Assembly (NCBI GenBank): GCA_900314455.1
Contig: OMVI01000103.1
Location: 17,655-81,654, forward strand
Length of the DNA: 64,000 nt
DNA from: an uncultured Prevotella sp.
GTDB taxonomy: Bacteria; Bacteroidota; Bacteroidia; Bacteroidales; Bacteroidaceae
Reading direction: 5' to 3'
The notes under the pieces are model-generated. The model was given only the letters and a program-made list of their open reading frames with translations, did not search any database and was not told the origin of the DNA. The translations under genes and the position numbers were made by a program. Of the stretch, positions 37,403 to 45,098 are shown one piece after another; position 1 is the first letter of the stretch, and each line of letters starts with the position of its first letter.

Positions 37403-37624
37403 GTCCTAACCAAGTCTTCCCCAAGGGAAGGATGTTTAAACACCATGTTGCTGAGAACATAAGCAGACATTTGCTAATAGAATATCCGCTTTTTTCCAAG
37501 TTGCCAGGCGAGCGGGCACCCACCAGGGGCGCCCCTGCGGTGTGTGGCATAGCTGTTTGGACGTTTACGAATGTCCTTCGTCGGTAATTAAACATCCTTC
37601 CCTTGGGGAAGGCTTGGTTAGGAC
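37403..37624. mobile_element. MITE-like element with 37-bp terminal inverted repeats
   Basis: The left arm (37403-37439) and right arm (37588-37624) are reverse complements at 36 of 37 positions; the ends read GTCCTAACCAAG and CTTGGTTAGGAC. The 148-nt interior holds a hairpin unit (around 37508-37548) but no gene. It sits 2 nt after the esterase stop codon. No target-site duplication is evident. Confidence 0.65.
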
Positions 37625-37675
37625 ATTAAGATGTGGTTGCTGTCCTTTTGGAACATGAAAGCTTATGTTTTGCAT

Positions 37676-37805
37676 TGGTTTTTAATTTATTTTTGCTTGA
37701 AAAATAAATTAAAAATTGAGGAAAAATAAATTAAAAATTGGAGAAAAATAATTTATTTTTCATCGTGAAAGTTGACCTCTCGCTATCCCATTGGTTATCA
37801 ATGAC
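37676..37805. repeat. AT-rich composite intergenic repeat, copy 2 (inverted)
   Basis: Units of AAAAATAAATTAAAAATT at about 22-nt spacing, bounded by TTGGTTTTTAATTTATTTTT on the left and by AAAAATAATTTATTTTTCAT on the right. The right flank (GTTGACCTCTCGCTATC) is the reverse complement of the lead-in of copy 1 at 14137. Confidence 0.7.
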
Positions 37806-37850
37806 TTTCAGAGACGTCAGTTCCTGCATTCGGAAGTGATGCAAATGCAC

Positions 37851-37900
37851 CCACTGCAGGGACGGCCCTTGTGGCTGTCCGCTCGCCTTGCAAAGGCGAA
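37851..37900. repeat. GC-rich double-hairpin unit
   Basis: CCACTGCAGGGACGGCCC then TTGTGGCTGTCCG forms one stem (GGACGGCC/GGCTGTCC), directly followed by TCGCCTTGCAAAGGCGA, a second stem. Close copies are at 61351-61400 and, inverted, within the MITE-like element near 37510-37548. Confidence 0.65.
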
Positions 37901-38007
37901 TGGTTTTGTCATTATCATAAGTACACAACATATTTGACCTAAAGAGTGATGTGTCTTTATGTCATTATGTCAAGTTTTTATCAGTCTTTCTGTTATCGGA
38001 TGACCCT

Positions 38008-38577
38008 TTAAATCTTGTCCAATGATTTGCGGAGGTTGACCTTTGAAGCCTTGAACTGAGACGGAGTCATGCCCGTAACACTCTTGAACTGACTCGAAAG
38101 ATATGCCGTCGATGAGTAGTTCATTTTCAGCGCAATCTGCGTAAGACTCATCTCGTCATACTTGATGAGCTCCTTCACACGCTCGATGCGCTGCTCTATG
38201 TAGTAGCGCTCTATCGTCTTGCCCTCCACTTCGGAGAAAAGCTTGCTCATAGAACTATAGTCCTGATGCAGTTCCGACGTGAGGAAACTGCTCAGATTGA
38301 GAGTTGAGTTGTTGTCGCGGTAGTGCACCAGCCGAATGATGGCACTCTTTATCTTGTCGATTGTCTGGTGGCGTTTGTCGTCGAGGAGCTCAAAACCAAG
38401 CGACGCAAGTGCTTCGCCAACTTTTTTCCGTTTGTAGCCTTGCAGGTTTTCGCCTATCTTCACCTCGCCGAGTTCAACGCTGACAGGGGTCAGTCCGTTG
38501 CTGCGCAGAGTCTTGTCGACCGCCATCTTACAACGATCACACACCATATTCTTAATGTAAAGAGTTGTCATTTGCAC
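38008..38577 (-). CDS. AraC-family regulator with an N-terminal metal-binding-type domain
   Basis: A 189-residue protein. Residues 1-75 look like a heavy-metal-associated (ferredoxin-fold) domain with CxxC in KNMVCDRCKMAVDKTL. Residues about 85-185 form an AraC-type DNA-binding domain with two helix-turn-helix motifs (MSLTQIALKMNYSSTAYLSS and the closing GMTPSQFKASK). The usual sugar-binding sensor domain is absent. Proximity to copA and the CopZ-like gene (about 1.4 kb away) suggests it may sense Cu(I) and control copper export; this is inference. It is transcribed alone. Confidence 0.82.
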   Translation of the reverse strand: MQMTTLYIKNMVCDRCKMAVDKTLRSNGLTPVSVELGEVKIGENLQGYKRKKVGEALASLGFELLDDKRHQTIDKIKSAIIRLVHYRDNNSTLNLSSFLTSELHQDYSSMSKLFSEVEGKTIERYYIEQRIERVKELIKYDEMSLTQIALKMNYSSTAYLSSQFKSVTGMTPSQFKASKVNLRKSLDKI

Positions 38578-38613
38578 CTTTCTAATATGATTGTATGTTT
38601 AGATTACACAATG

Positions 38614-38621
38614 CAAATTTA
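38614..38621 (-). promoter_or_regulatory. -7 box of the AraC gene
   Basis: TAAATTTG on the minus strand, 37 nt before the start codon. Confidence 0.5.
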
Positions 38622-38726
38622 CACATTAATACTGAATTCTTGTGCAATTTAACAGAAAATAATTTTATTTTCTTACAATATAGCATTACTACTGGAATTT
38701 TTAATGATTACGGCAGTCTGCAATTC

Positions 38727-41270
38727 TTATTTCTTAATCGCAATCCTTTTCACTCCGATGATGACATCATTGGATAGCGTTCGGAGTGTAACGCTTTCTA
38801 TTCTCTTGCTCTTGTCCGTTTGCAACAATAGGAAAACGGACTTGTCTTGTGGTAGCCAGTTGGTTGGATTGACTAGGTTCAATACTTCACGGCTTCCGTT
38901 CGAGTAATTGACAGTTATCGAACCGTTCTCGATATGGCTCTGCATCCAGTTGGTGGTGCCGAACAATTCGAACTCGATGGCATTTGCTTTGGCTTTGACG
39001 GGAACGGTAATGCTGTCGGGATAATTATCCCAAAGTGACGTGAAGACGACCTCTGACGAGTCTGTTATCGTCGGCTTGTAGTCTGTCGAGCACCAATCGC
39101 CTGCTCCCTGTACGGGAATCTCGAGTGTGGTGACGTTCGGACGCGGCGAGAGATATTTCTTCTCATACATCCGATAAGCACGGTCATTGTAGAATTTGCT
39201 CATGTCCACTGCCTTGAGACCATCCTGCCAATGCGACAGAAGTGTGTATGGCAGTTGTTGAGTAACCGCCTTTCTATCAGGCGTCTTGGCTGTAATCAAG
39301 TGTGGAGCCTCAATGATAATATCGAGATGCTGCGGAAAATTCTGTCTGACATTATATACTCCCGTGCCCCGTTTGTATTTATAAGAAATGTATGGAAGGC
39401 TGATTGACACCGAATCCCAGCTGTCGGGGAACGCCGGTCGGATATAGCATCGGCCGTTAAGGGCGTCAGGCACGATACCGAAAAGTCCCTGGATGATGGC
39501 TCGTGATGCAATTCCGATGCAATCGCCGAAGTCGCGGTAGCACTCGCCTCGGTGCTCATCCTCAGTCAGAAGTTGCCCGTAGTTGCCGGGACTGTGCCCA
39601 TAAACCATATTGTCGAGGATGGTATTCCGCAGCAGTTCGTAGCCCCGCTGTTTCTCGCCGAGTTCGAAGAACGCCAGCGCAAGGTGGTAATTCTCGGTAG
39701 CCACAACATTGTTTATGCTCCAGGCGTATGGCTGCCAGTCGGACGTCTGGTATATCTTGCCACCCCAACGTGTCGTTATGGCGAGTTTGTCCAAGTCCGA
39801 CAAGTCGTAAGGCTTTATTATTCCCTCGTCAATCGGAGTGTAATATGACCACAAGGCAGCGTCGGTGTGGAGTCGTTTCAGTCCCATCAAGTCCTTGTAT
39901 TCTGCCCAATGTCCAAGCGAGTCGTCCCAAAGTGTCTTGTTCATTGCCGCAAGTATCGAGTCAGCCTCTTGTCTGTAAGGCTCCGCGTCCTCTCCGATAA
40001 TCTCCGCAATTCTTGCCGCCAGAAGGTTTGCCCTGTAGTTATATGCCGATGAATGGGTCACTGCTCCACCATTATAATATAGCGCGTCCGAAGCCCAGAT
40101 GCATGCATAGGCGTCATAGAGATGGTCGCCGTCTGGGTCGAAGTTGCGCTTCTCCCATTCCAGTGACGACTTTATGGTTTGCCACATCTTCCGCAAGTAA
40201 GTCGTGTCGGCATCATACTGGAAGTGCCAAAGCATTTCGTCGATGTACACGAGGTTCATGTCGTAATGGTTCAACTTGCGGTTCGAGGTTATGTAGCCAT
40301 CCGAATACATCTGCGTTCCCCACACTTTGGCAGCGCGGGCGAGGTTCTTTGTCGTGTCCTGAGTGGGGTGTGGGTAGACGGGTGGCACGTCCTTTATCTG
40401 CTCGTTGGCATAGTAGGAGAAGTGGCTCTTTGCCCTGTCGTTCCAGCCAAGGACATCGCCGACATACGCACCGCGCCATCCCGGCAGTTCCGTCCGCCAT
40501 CCGACGGCACCGTGACGGAATGTCCTGCCGTCCCAAAGGCCGTTTGCGGCATACGGCAATGCGGCTATTGCGGCATTTATCGTTGAGTCGGGGCTACATA
40601 CTTTGATAGTGGAAATGGAGGAATAAAGTCTTTCTGCACTTGTGAAATTGTCCTCGTCGGAAACAGAAAGACTGTCGGTACCGTTCAATTTTATATATAA
40701 GACTCCTTTTGGAACGGTGTTGAAGGAGTACTCTTTGATTTCTTTGGCAGGGTCGAAGGCATCGGGAGCGTCAACGCCCATGTCTCCGCCGCGCTTCATC
40801 TTCGGGTTGTTGACATTGCTTATAACGGTTTTCAGATGCGTCCTGTTGCCGGAGTTGATGGCTGAAAAGACAAAGAAACATCCCTCAGAACTGACGGTTG
40901 GCATTACTGTAAGTATCAGTCCTGCAACGGAATATATCCTTTTGCCTTCTGAGTAATAAGATTTGCAATAAAGAGAGTCCAACGGCACGTCGCCTTTTCC
41001 GTCACAAATGAAAAAGCGGATGTTGCGTTTCGCCTTCTTGGTGTAAACCCCGAAGATGGGTCTGTCAGAAGTTTCGATTCTGTAATCGGTAGTACTGCCG
41101 TACAAGGCGCGTGTGTATTTGTTCGTGCCGTTTGTACAGCAGAATCCCATTCCGTCAGTTTCATAACAAGGAGAGACGCTTTCTTGCGACATACCCACGA
41201 AGGTATAGAATGCCAACAGCGTGACTGTCAGCATTCTAATAACATTGATGTGGGGTAGGGGCGTTGCCAT
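38727..41270 (-). CDS. DUF4450 family protein with an alpha/alpha-barrel glycosidase-like core
   Basis: An 847-residue exported protein. The N-terminus (signal through about residue 30, FYTFVGMSQ) leads to a beta-rich DUF4450 domain (residues about 35-250), then a helical toroid like those of clan-L glycoside hydrolases (about 290-630; NHYDMNLVYIDEMLWHFQYD, FDPDGDHLYDAYACIWASD, TDAALWSYYTPIDEG). A C-terminal beta-domain follows (about 650-847). Acidic residues in the DPDGDHLYDAY and DEMLWHF segments are candidate catalytic positions. The substrate is unknown. It begins 5 nt after the RapZ-C fusion gene, so it is probably co-transcribed with it. Confidence 0.75.
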   Translation of the reverse strand: MATPLPHINVIRMLTVTLLAFYTFVGMSQESVSPCYETDGMGFCCTNGTNKYTRALYGSTTDYRIETSDRPIFGVYTKKAKRNIRFFICDGKGDVPLDSLYCKSYYSEGKRIYSVAGLILTVMPTVSSEGCFFVFSAINSGNRTHLKTVISNVNNPKMKRGGDMGVDAPDAFDPAKEIKEYSFNTVPKGVLYIKLNGTDSLSVSDEDNFTSAERLYSSISTIKVCSPDSTINAAIAALPYAANGLWDGRTFRHGAVGWRTELPGWRGAYVGDVLGWNDRAKSHFSYYANEQIKDVPPVYPHPTQDTTKNLARAAKVWGTQMYSDGYITSNRKLNHYDMNLVYIDEMLWHFQYDADTTYLRKMWQTIKSSLEWEKRNFDPDGDHLYDAYACIWASDALYYNGGAVTHSSAYNYRANLLAARIAEIIGEDAEPYRQEADSILAAMNKTLWDDSLGHWAEYKDLMGLKRLHTDAALWSYYTPIDEGIIKPYDLSDLDKLAITTRWGGKIYQTSDWQPYAWSINNVVATENYHLALAFFELGEKQRGYELLRNTILDNMVYGHSPGNYGQLLTEDEHRGECYRDFGDCIGIASRAIIQGLFGIVPDALNGRCYIRPAFPDSWDSVSISLPYISYKYKRGTGVYNVRQNFPQHLDIIIEAPHLITAKTPDRKAVTQQLPYTLLSHWQDGLKAVDMSKFYNDRAYRMYEKKYLSPRPNVTTLEIPVQGAGDWCSTDYKPTITDSSEVVFTSLWDNYPDSITVPVKAKANAIEFELFGTTNWMQSHIENGSITVNYSNGSREVLNLVNPTNWLPQDKSVFLLLQTDKSKRIESVTLRTLSNDVIIGVKRIAIKK

Positions 41271-41275
41271 TCCGG

Positions 41276-42829
41276 TTACTTTTTCGGACTTCTTGGTTGC
41301 AGTGTTTGTCTTATATTCTGCTCGCGGTGGATGATTTCAACCTTCACACCGTACTTCTCGTTGATGTGTTCGGCTAGATGCTGGGCACTGTAGACGGAAC
41401 GGTGCTGACCGCCGGTGCAGCCGAAGCAGAACATGAGCGACGTGAAGCCGCGTTGCAGATAGCGCTCGACATGGTGGTCGGCAAGCTGGTATACGGGTTT
41501 CAAGAACTCCAGAATCTCACCGTCGTCCTCAAGGAAACGGATTACAGGCTCGTCCAGTCCCGTCAACTTCTTATAAGGCTCGTAGCGCCCCGGGTTGTGG
41601 GTGCTGCGACAGTCGAAGACATATCCGCCGCCATTGCCGCTCTCATCCTCCGGAATTCCTTTGCGATAAGAGAAGCTGTAGACACGTACGACGAGCGGGC
41701 CTTTGCCGTCATACTTCGAATATGTTGCCGGACCGTCGAGAGGATTGGCTTTGTAGACGTCGCTTTTGGCAGTCTTGAAGCCATCGGAACGCTTCACTAC
41801 GGTGTCCTCCTTGGGTGCGAACTGTGGCAGTTCGGTAAGCCGGCGCAGCATATCCATCATGTATGGATATGGGAACAGCGAAGGATTCATCTTCAGAAGG
41901 TCGCGGAGGTTCTGTATGGCTGGGGGTATTGATTTGATGAAATGCTCCTTCCGCTCGAAGTAACCACGGAAACCGTACGCGCCAAGGACCTGCAATGTGC
42001 GGAAGAGGACGAACAGGGCGAGCCGCGATACGAAGTGTCTTACGCTTGGAACCTCAGTGTAGTGGCTCAGACTATGGTAGTATTCGTAGACGAGTTCTCG
42101 ACGGAGCTTGAACGAATACTTTGCGCTTGCCTGCCAGAGAAACGAAGCAACATCATAGTAGAACGGCCCCTTGCGTCCTCCCTGGAAGTCTATGAAGTAT
42201 GGATTGCCGTCTTTGTCGACCATGACGTTGCGAGCCTGGAAGTCACGATACAAGAAAGACTCCATCGGCTCGGAAGTTAAGTCGCGGGCGAACATCCTGA
42301 AATTGGCTTCAAGCTTCAGTTCATGGAAATCGAGTTCGGTAGCCTTGAGGAAACAGTACTTGAAGTAGTTGAGGTCGAACAGCACCCCTTCCTCGTCGAA
42401 TTCGGGCTGAGGATAGCACTGCGACCAGTTGAGTCCACGGGCGCCGCGTATCTGTATCTCCGGCAACTCACGTATGGTGCGCTTCAATAGCTCCTGCTCG
42501 TGGAGGTTGTAGCGCCCTCCCGCCTCTCTGCCGCCTCTTATGGCGTCGAAGAGAGATATGGTTCCGAGGTCGGTCTGCAGGTATCTCGATTCATCGTCGC
42601 TGACGGCAAGGACTTTCGGAACGGGCAGTTTGCGGAGTGTGAAGTGCTGCGAGAGGTATATGAAAGCCTTGTTCTCGTCGCGGCTGGTGCCGATTACGCC
42701 TATGATATGGCTGCCGTCGTTGTCCCAAAGTCGGTAGTAGACGCGGTTGCTGCCTGCTCCGGGGATGCGCTCGACATCCTTTGGCTCGTGACCGCACCAC
42801 TTTTTATATAATTGTATAAGTTGCTTCAT
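41276..42829 (-). CDS. APH-type sugar kinase fused to a RapZ C-terminal domain
   Basis: A 517-residue two-domain protein. Residues about 1-340 are an aminoglycoside-phosphotransferase-like kinase: GAGSNRVYYRLW (nucleotide loop), YRDFQARNVMVD (catalytic loop with Asp) and YFIDFQGGRKG (metal Asp). This resembles MurNAc/GlcNAc kinases of the AmgK type. Residues about 375-510 match the RapZ C-terminal domain, with VRVYSFSYRKG, VFDCRSTHNPGRY and the phosphate-site loop GCTGGQHRSVY near residue 470. In E. coli that domain binds glucosamine-6-phosphate and controls GlmS. The fusion suggests amino-sugar phosphorylation tied to sensing of cell-wall precursors. Start chosen at MKQLIQLYKKW; an earlier Met adds 12 residues. 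Confidence 0.85.
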   Translation of the reverse strand: MKQLIQLYKKWCGHEPKDVERIPGAGSNRVYYRLWDNDGSHIIGVIGTSRDENKAFIYLSQHFTLRKLPVPKVLAVSDDESRYLQTDLGTISLFDAIRGGREAGGRYNLHEQELLKRTIRELPEIQIRGARGLNWSQCYPQPEFDEEGVLFDLNYFKYCFLKATELDFHELKLEANFRMFARDLTSEPMESFLYRDFQARNVMVDKDGNPYFIDFQGGRKGPFYYDVASFLWQASAKYSFKLRRELVYEYYHSLSHYTEVPSVRHFVSRLALFVLFRTLQVLGAYGFRGYFERKEHFIKSIPPAIQNLRDLLKMNPSLFPYPYMMDMLRRLTELPQFAPKEDTVVKRSDGFKTAKSDVYKANPLDGPATYSKYDGKGPLVVRVYSFSYRKGIPEDESGNGGGYVFDCRSTHNPGRYEPYKKLTGLDEPVIRFLEDDGEILEFLKPVYQLADHHVERYLQRGFTSLMFCFGCTGGQHRSVYSAQHLAEHINEKYGVKVEIIHREQNIRQTLQPRSPKK

Positions 42830-42868
42830 ATGGAAATAAAAAGTATTCGAGTTGACAGATTGCAAGGC

Positions 42869-43078
42869 TTACTGCTCATGAGGGGTATCGTCTTCTTCCT
42901 TGGCCCGCTGCTTTTCCTTCAGCTTTTCGTCGAGTTGCTGCAAGAAATAGTCGATTACGAAAAGCATGAGGAGTATGCCTAAAGACATGAAAAATGATTC
43001 GGTGAGGAAGTATATGCCACCCATCAGGATGAAAAAGAAAAGCGTGTGCTTCCAATCCAGTTTTATTTTACGTTTCAT
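42869..43078 (-). CDS. Small membrane protein, unknown function
   Basis: About 69 residues from MKRKIKLDWKH, with one long hydrophobic stretch that may fold as two helices (TLFFFILMGGIYFLTESFFM and LGILLMLFVIDYFL) and a charged Gln/Lys/Glu C-terminus (EKLKEKQRAKEEDD). It lies between the tRNA methyltransferase and the RapZ-C fusion genes on the same strand, 29 and 39 nt from them. I do not recognise the family. Confidence 0.65.
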   Translation of the reverse strand: MKRKIKLDWKHTLFFFILMGGIYFLTESFFMSLGILLMLFVIDYFLQQLDEKLKEKQRAKEEDDTPHEQ

Positions 43079-43107
43079 GATTATATCTATCAAATTATTT
43101 TTTATAC

Positions 43108-43803
43108 CTAAAGATAGAACTCGCCGGTGAGTTTACTGTACCATTCGGTCCTGTTTCCGTTGCCGTCGGTTAGGCATTGCGTTTCCTCTTCGGGGCTTGT
43201 GACGAATTGCGTGCTGTACTCCGCCATGAACCTCTTTGGCATTTTCTTCGGCGAAGTCTTTATTATAACTGTCTGTTTTGGTGTCATTCCGCAGAAAACG
43301 GCTTCCGAATCGAAGTCGTCCTTAAGGTCGCAAGGGGCTATTATGCACAATGTTCCGGTCGGTTTGAGCAACTTTTGCGAGCTCTTCATCAGTTCACGGC
43401 AACTCAGAGTGTCAGCGTGCCGTGCCATGTTGCGCTGCTTGTAGGGCGATTTTAGAGAGTTCTGAAAGTACGGAGGATTGCAGACGATTGCGTCGTATTG
43501 CCCTTCGGTTGCTTCATCGGCAAGTTGCTGCAAGGAGATTTTCCTCGTTTCTATCCTGTCTTTGAAAGTCGTGGCATTGATGTTCGCCTTCGCCTGTCGG
43601 CAGGCGGCTTCGTCTATGTCGACTGCCGTTATGCAGGCGGATGGGAACCGCTGCGCCATCATGAGTGCGATTATGCCCGTTCCCGTTCCGGCATCCAGTA
43701 TGCTGTTGCCTCCCGACGCCCACGCACCGAGCAGGACACCGTCGGTTCCGACCTTCATCGCCGTTATATCGTCGTTGATTGTGAATTGCCGGAAAGTGAA
43801 CAT
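43108..43803 (-). CDS. tRNA1(Val) (adenine37-N6)-methyltransferase
   Basis: A 231-residue SAM-dependent methyltransferase of the YfiC/TrmN6 type. It starts MFTFRQFTINDDITAMKVGTD (as expected for the family), with the SAM site ILDAGTGTGIIALMMAQR and the catalytic NPPYF of the N6-adenine class. The gene is 11 nt after the lipid kinase stop, same strand. Confidence 0.88.
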   Translation of the reverse strand: MFTFRQFTINDDITAMKVGTDGVLLGAWASGGNSILDAGTGTGIIALMMAQRFPSACITAVDIDEAACRQAKANINATTFKDRIETRKISLQQLADEATEGQYDAIVCNPPYFQNSLKSPYKQRNMARHADTLSCRELMKSSQKLLKPTGTLCIIAPCDLKDDFDSEAVFCGMTPKQTVIIKTSPKKMPKRFMAEYSTQFVTSPEEETQCLTDGNGNRTEWYSKLTGEFYL

Positions 43804-43814
43804 ATATAATAATG

Positions 43815-44831
43815 TTATATGGGGAGGTTTTTCTTGATGAGTTGCTGGAAGCGCTTGCCTTGTGAAGCTATGTCCATCCGCAGTCGGTCGATATCGTAGA
43901 ATATCTCGGAGAATGCCGTCTGCACTGCATTTGGCTGTCTTGCGGCACGGTTGGCATATGGATTTACGACAAGGTTGATGCCCTGCTTCTGCACGGCAAC
44001 TTCAACATCGGATTTCGTCATCTTTGGGTCGCCGTCGAAATGGATAAGTCCTGGTTGCGAGCGGTGTATGAGTATCTTTTCAGCCTTGAAGGTTTTAATC
44101 TTTATGTTCTTGTCGAGAGTCTTGTTGAACAACTCTATTGCGACTTGTGGAGCTTCCAGTACGTCGAATGGTTTCATTATAATGATGTCCAAGAGACCAT
44201 CGCTCATGGATGCCTGGGGAGCTATGAAGGCGTTGTTGCCATACTGTGAGGCGTTGGCAATGCTGACAAGGAATGCCTTGTAATGCTGTGAGCCGTTCTC
44301 GTCGATTATCTCGTAGGTTTCAGGCTTGTACTTAAGCCCCTCTTCGAGGACTTTCTGAACGTATGTGGCGACGCCACGCTTGCCGGCCTCCGCAAAGCGC
44401 ATGCTGATGAAGGCGTCAAAGCCCATGCCGCATGTGCAGAAGAACGGCATGTCGTTTATCGTGCCGTAGTCAAGTGCGTGGACCTCGCCGACGTTGATGA
44501 TGTCCATGACTTTCTCAAGGTTCATTGGTATCATGAGGTGACGGGCAAGACCGTTGCCGGAGCCGCAGGGCATTACTGCCATTGCCGTCTTGGTGTGGAC
44601 GACACCGCGTCCTACTTCGTTGACGGTGCCATCGCCGCCAATGGCGACAACGATATCGTCGCCGCGCTCGGCTGCCTGGTGTGCCAGCTCGGTGCCGTGA
44701 CCGGCGTATTCCGTCTTCTCTAAGGTGTATGTATATTTTGTTTTGTCAAGTTTCCTGTCGATAAGTTCGGGTATTCCTGCCTTGTTAGCAGTTCCGGATA
44801 TCGGGTTTAGTATAAATGTAATGTGCTTCAT
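43815..44831 (-). CDS. Diacylglycerol-kinase-family lipid kinase
   Basis: A 338-residue kinase with FILNPISGTANKAGIPEL at the start, the nucleotide motif AIGGDGTVNEVGRG and MPCGSGNGLARHLM, and the later LIHFDGDP motif. It belongs to the DagK/YegS/sphingosine-kinase group. The gene is divergent from the serine palmitoyltransferase gene (267 nt between starts), so the substrate may be a sphingoid base, ceramide or diacylglycerol; the sequence alone does not settle this. Confidence 0.88.
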   Translation of the reverse strand: MKHITFILNPISGTANKAGIPELIDRKLDKTKYTYTLEKTEYAGHGTELAHQAAERGDDIVVAIGGDGTVNEVGRGVVHTKTAMAVMPCGSGNGLARHLMIPMNLEKVMDIINVGEVHALDYGTINDMPFFCTCGMGFDAFISMRFAEAGKRGVATYVQKVLEEGLKYKPETYEIIDENGSQHYKAFLVSIANASQYGNNAFIAPQASMSDGLLDIIIMKPFDVLEAPQVAIELFNKTLDKNIKIKTFKAEKILIHRSQPGLIHFDGDPKMTKSDVEVAVQKQGINLVVNPYANRAARQPNAVQTAFSEIFYDIDRLRMDIASQGKRFQQLIKKNLPI

Positions 44832-45044
44832 ATTGTGATGGAGGCTTGTTGGCTACAGATTGCAAAGGTACTGAAAACGAGTGAAATGACAAAGAAAATG
44901 AACCTTTAATCTTTTATCCGGATGTTCGGCAGATGTGTATTGTAAGATAAATGTGTCTTCATCCGATGATTAAATGTTTCTGCTAAATGTGATAATAAAA
45001 CAATATTTTTCTGATTTTTTTTAGGCAATATAAACAGTTTTTAT

Positions 45045-45052
45045 TAACTTTG
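45045..45052 (+). promoter_or_regulatory. -7 box of the spt gene
   Basis: TAACTTTG 46 nt before the start codon; the region about 20 nt upstream is T-rich without a clean TTTG. Confidence 0.5.
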
Positions 45053-45098
45053 CAGCCTAATTAATTAGTCGATATGCGACTACACCTATTGAAAACAA

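Larger units (their letters stand above)
37401..38007. other. Repeat-filled intergenic spacer
   Basis: About 600 nt between the esterase and AraC genes, almost wholly made of repeats: the MITE-like element, the inverted AT-rich composite repeat and a GC-rich hairpin unit. About 100 nt before the AraC stop remain without a recognised feature. No protein gene is supported. Confidence 0.7.

Noticed and set aside
37676-37805. CRISPR-like array in the 22-nt AT-rich repeats
   Set aside because: Units are nearly all repeat with 4-5 nt spacers, AT-only, and have no cas genes or unique spacers.
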